A stretch of DNA of 13,460 nucleotides from Maricaulis sp036231565 (lineage in GTDB: Bacteria > Pseudomonadota > Alphaproteobacteria > Caulobacterales > Maricaulaceae): NCBI GenBank assembly GCA_036231565.1, contig JAZAHA010000054.1:1-13460 (forward strand), in the 5' to 3' direction. Shown in pieces: positions 11,084 to 13,460 of this stretch. The stretch's first letter is position 1. Every line of letters begins with the position of its first letter. Made by a program: the position numbers and the translations under genes. The notes under the pieces were generated by a model. The model saw only the letters and a program-made list of their open reading frames with translations, was not told where the DNA came from and searched no databases.

Positions 11084-13309
11084 ATGCGCAAGATTCTCAT
11101 GCTCACGGCCAGCGCGGCAGCAATGTTCGTTGCTGCCTGCGCGCCGCAGGGTGCCGACACCGAAAGCGAGACCGCGACGAGCGGGCAGGCCCGGCCGGAA
11201 GCGGCTGCCAACCCGGCTGGTGAGACCGAAACGGCTGCGTCCGACAATCCGCTCCTGGCGGAATGGACCGGGCCCTATGGCGGTGTGCCGGACTTCCAGT
11301 CGGCTAGCCTGGACGATCTGATCCCGGCGCTCGAGGCGGGCATGGCCCAGAACCTCGCCGAGATCGATGCCATCACCGCCAATCCGGAACCGGCCACGTT
11401 CGAGAACACGATCGTGGCGATGGAACGGTCCGGTGAGGCGCTGAACCGCGTCTTCTCCTATTGGGGCATCTGGTCGTCCAACATGTCCTCGCCGGAGTTC
11501 CGCGCGATCCAGGCCGAGATGGCACCGCGCCTGTCGGCCTTCTCCTCGCAGATCACGCAGAACCAGGAATTGTTCGCCCGCGTCCGCGCCGTCTATGAAG
11601 GCGAGGAAATGGCGACCCTGCGTCCCGACCAGCAGCGCCTCGTGCAGCTGACCTATGACGGTTTCGCCCGCAATGGCGCCACGCTGGAAGGCGAGGCTGC
11701 GGAGCGCTACGCTGCAATCAACCAGCGCCTGGCCGAACTGCACACGGCATTCTCCAACAACGTGCTGCACGACGAAGAGAACTACGTCACCTATCTGAGC
11801 GCCGACCAGCTGTCCGGTCTGCCGCAGGGCTTCATCGATGCCGCGGCTGCCGCTGCCACCACCCGCGGCCGCGAGGGCGAATACGCGATCACCAATACCC
11901 GCTCCTCGATGGATCCCTTCCTGACCTTCTCCGACGAGCGCGATCTGCGCGAACAGGTCTGGCGCAATTACTACAATCGCGGTGACAATGGCGGCGAGTA
12001 CGACAACAACGCCATCATCATGGAAATCCTCGAACTTCGCGATGAGCGGGTCGAACTCCTGGGCTATGACAATTACGCCCAGTGGCGTCTGGAAGACCGC
12101 ATGGCGGGCAATCCGGAAAACGCCATGAACCTGATGATTCCGGTCTGGGAGGCCGCTGTCGGACGGATCGAGGAAGAAGTCGCCGACATGCAGGCCCTGG
12201 CAGACGAGCGGGGCGACGACATCACCATCCAGCCCTGGGATTACCGCTACTACGCCGAGAAAGTCCGTCAGGCCCGTTACGAGCTCGACAGCGACGAGGT
12301 GAAGCAATACCTGCAGCTGGATAATCTGCGCGAAGGCATGTTCTACGTCGCCGGCGAGCTGTTCGGCTTCGAATTCCGCGCCTTGCCGGAAGGCGAGGTC
12401 TCGGTCTGGCACCCCACCGTGCGCGTCTGGGAAGTGACCGACCGCGAGAGCGGCGAGAATATCGGCCTGTGGTATCTCGACCCCTACGCCCGCCAGGGCA
12501 AGCGTTCGGGTGCCTGGGCGAACTCCTTCCGCTCGCACACCACGTTCGATGGCGAGGAAAACGTGCTCGCCACCAACAATTCCAACTTCATCGAACCGGC
12601 ACCGGGCCAGCCTGTCCTGGTGTCCTGGGACGATGCGACGACCTTCTTCCACGAATTCGGCCACGCCCTGCACTACCTGTCCTCGAATGTGGCCTATCCG
12701 ACGCTCAATGGCGGTGTGCGTGACTACACCGAATTCCAGTCGCAGCTGCTCGAGCGCTGGCTGATGACCGATCCGGTGATCGAGAATTATCTGGTGCATG
12801 TGGAGACCGGCGAACCGATCCCGCAGGAGCTGATCGAGCGCATCCGCGCGGCGGCCAATTTCAACCAGGGCTTTTCGACCGGCGAGTATCTGGCCTCGGC
12901 ATTGATGGACATGGTCTATCACACCACGCCGCCGGAAGAGATCGGTGATCCGGACACGTTCGAGCGCGAGACCCTGGCCGAGCTGGGCATGCCCGACGAG
13001 ATCGTCATGCGTCACCGTTCGCCCCACTTCGGGCACGTCTTCTCCGGTGAAGGCTATTCGGCCGGCTATTACGGCTATATGTGGGCCGATGTTCTGACCT
13101 CGGACGCCGCGGAAGCCTTCGAGGACGCTCCGGGCGGCTATTACGATCCGGAAGTGGCCGGCCGCCTGGTCGAATTCCTCTTTGCCCCGCGCAATGCGAT
13201 CGACCCGGCCGACGCCTACCGCCAGTTCCGCGGCCGCGACGCCGACCCGGCCGCGCTCATGCGCGACCGCGGCTTCCCGGTCCCTGAAAGCATGGGCGAC
13301 ACCGAGTAG
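11084..13309 (+). CDS. M3-family zinc metallopeptidase (peptidyl-dipeptidase Dcp type), lipoprotein
   Basis: A 741-residue zinc peptidase of the M3 family (thimet oligopeptidase/Dcp), which cleaves short peptides. The N terminus is a lipoprotein signal with lipobox V16-A17-A18-C19. A Glu/Thr/Ala-rich linker follows (20-53), so the enzyme is probably tethered in the periplasm, unlike cytoplasmic Dcp. The catalytic site is complete: H523-E524-F525-G526-H527 binds zinc and holds the general base, E550 (TEFQSQ) is the third ligand, and the substrate-binding H651 with GYSAGYYGY (657-665) is present. The start is fixed by GGGGAG (11071-11076) 7 bases before the ATG and by the signal peptide; the open frame extends back to 10739, but only through the promoter region and the antisense of eipA. 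It is monocistronic, divergent from eipA and followed by a terminator. A plausible role is digestion of peptides in the periplasm. Confidence 0.93.
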   Translation: MRKILMLTASAAAMFVAACAPQGADTESETATSGQARPEAAANPAGETETAASDNPLLAEWTGPYGGVPDFQSASLDDLIPALEAGMAQNLAEIDAITANPEPATFENTIVAMERSGEALNRVFSYWGIWSSNMSSPEFRAIQAEMAPRLSAFSSQITQNQELFARVRAVYEGEEMATLRPDQQRLVQLTYDGFARNGATLEGEAAERYAAINQRLAELHTAFSNNVLHDEENYVTYLSADQLSGLPQGFIDAAAAAATTRGREGEYAITNTRSSMDPFLTFSDERDLREQVWRNYYNRGDNGGEYDNNAIIMEILELRDERVELLGYDNYAQWRLEDRMAGNPENAMNLMIPVWEAAVGRIEEEVADMQALADERGDDITIQPWDYRYYAEKVRQARYELDSDEVKQYLQLDNLREGMFYVAGELFGFEFRALPEGEVSVWHPTVRVWEVTDRESGENIGLWYLDPYARQGKRSGAWANSFRSHTTFDGEENVLATNNSNFIEPAPGQPVLVSWDDATTFFHEFGHALHYLSSNVAYPTLNGGVRDYTEFQSQLLERWLMTDPVIENYLVHVETGEPIPQELIERIRAAANFNQGFSTGEYLASALMDMVYHTTPPEEIGDPDTFERETLAELGMPDEIVMRHRSPHFGHVFSGEGYSAGYYGYMWADVLTSDAAEAFEDAPGGYYDPEVAGRLVEFLFAPRNAIDPADAYRQFRGRDADPAALMRDRGFPVPESMGDTE

Positions 13310-13336
13310 GCGTCTGCCTGTTCAATGCATGACAAA

Positions 13337-13367
13337 CGGCCGGCGGATCGATCCGCCGGCCGGGTTT
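13337..13367. terminator. Terminator after the M3 peptidase gene, possibly bidirectional
   Basis: Bases 13337-13362 form a perfect 26-bp palindrome (centre GGATC/GATCC), folding into an 11-bp stem with a 4-base loop. GGTTT follows on the plus strand and an AAA tract (13334-13336) precedes it, so it could serve transcripts from both sides. The T run is short, so it is not an ideal intrinsic terminator. Confidence 0.65.
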
Positions 13368-13376
13368 CGTTGGTGG

Positions 13377-13460
13377 TTATCCCAGTCCCGGGCGAGGGGG
13401 GGGGGGCGGGTGCGACACCCCCCGAATAACCCCCTGGTTTTCCGGGCAGAGGGGCGGGCT
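13377..13460 (-). CDS. Possible C-terminal end of a minus-strand gene entering from the right
   Basis: Read on the minus strand, 27 codons are open from the window edge to a TAA at 13379-13377, ending HPPPPPRPGLG. The stop lies just beyond a terminator that could serve both directions, as expected for convergent genes. The stretch includes a run of 11 Cs (plus-strand Gs, 13396-13406) that encodes the prolines. An open frame of this length arises easily by chance in GC-rich DNA, so this is only a possibility. Confidence 0.22.
   Translation of the reverse strand, partial: SPPLCPENQGVIRGVSHPPPPPRPGLG

Noticed and set aside
11045..13036. Minus-strand open frame of 663 codons opposite the M3 peptidase
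   Set aside because: The plus strand encodes a complete catalytic site and lipoprotein signal; the antisense frame has no domain and no start context.

Overview
The window looks like chromosomal core DNA of a GC-rich alphaproteobacterium, most likely of the Caulobacterales/Maricaulales group (Maricaulis- or Hyphomonas-like). The grounds are an rpmI-rplT-pheS-pheT cluster, an EipA (DUF1134) gene with a CtrA-like box in front of it, a short CDF transporter lacking the cytoplasmic domain (a type I recall being described from Maricaulis maris), and palindromic intergenic repeats of the kind common in alphaproteobacteria. I see no phage, transposon, CRISPR array, tRNA or rRNA.

Layout. 1-596: a GC-rich hairpin, a Zur-like operator and a MerC-family membrane protein. 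597-5773: the translation block: rpmI, rplT, an intrinsic terminator, a cluster of palindromes, pheS, an unidentified membrane-anchored gene, pheT and a strong terminator. The unidentified gene sits inside the pheST operon and overlaps pheT by 4 bases. 5774-7957: two envelope genes in tandem, a membrane-anchored peptidoglycan-binding/Sel1 protein and a His-rich lipoprotein. 7988-9147: a divergent metal-detoxification pair, a CDF exporter (minus) and a MerR regulator (plus), sharing a promoter with the 19-bp spacer typical of MerR control. 9218-10851: a secreted NTF2-like protein converging on a GNAT acetyltransferase that is co-transcribed behind eipA. 11084-13309: a lipoprotein M3 metallopeptidase, followed by a terminator. 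A possible tail of a minus-strand gene, containing an 11-base homopolymer, runs off the right edge.

How the genes may work together. L35/L20 and PheRS serve translation. The MerC protein (putatively Zur-controlled) and the CDF/MerR pair both point to handling of zinc or similar soft divalent metals, one for scarcity and one for excess. The remaining genes encode mainly envelope proteins (EipA, the PG-binding Sel1 protein, lipoproteins, the peptidase). I found no clearly new multi-gene system. The most informative leads are regulatory: the Zur-like box, the CtrA-like box at eipA, the MerR promoter, and the gene embedded between pheS and pheT.
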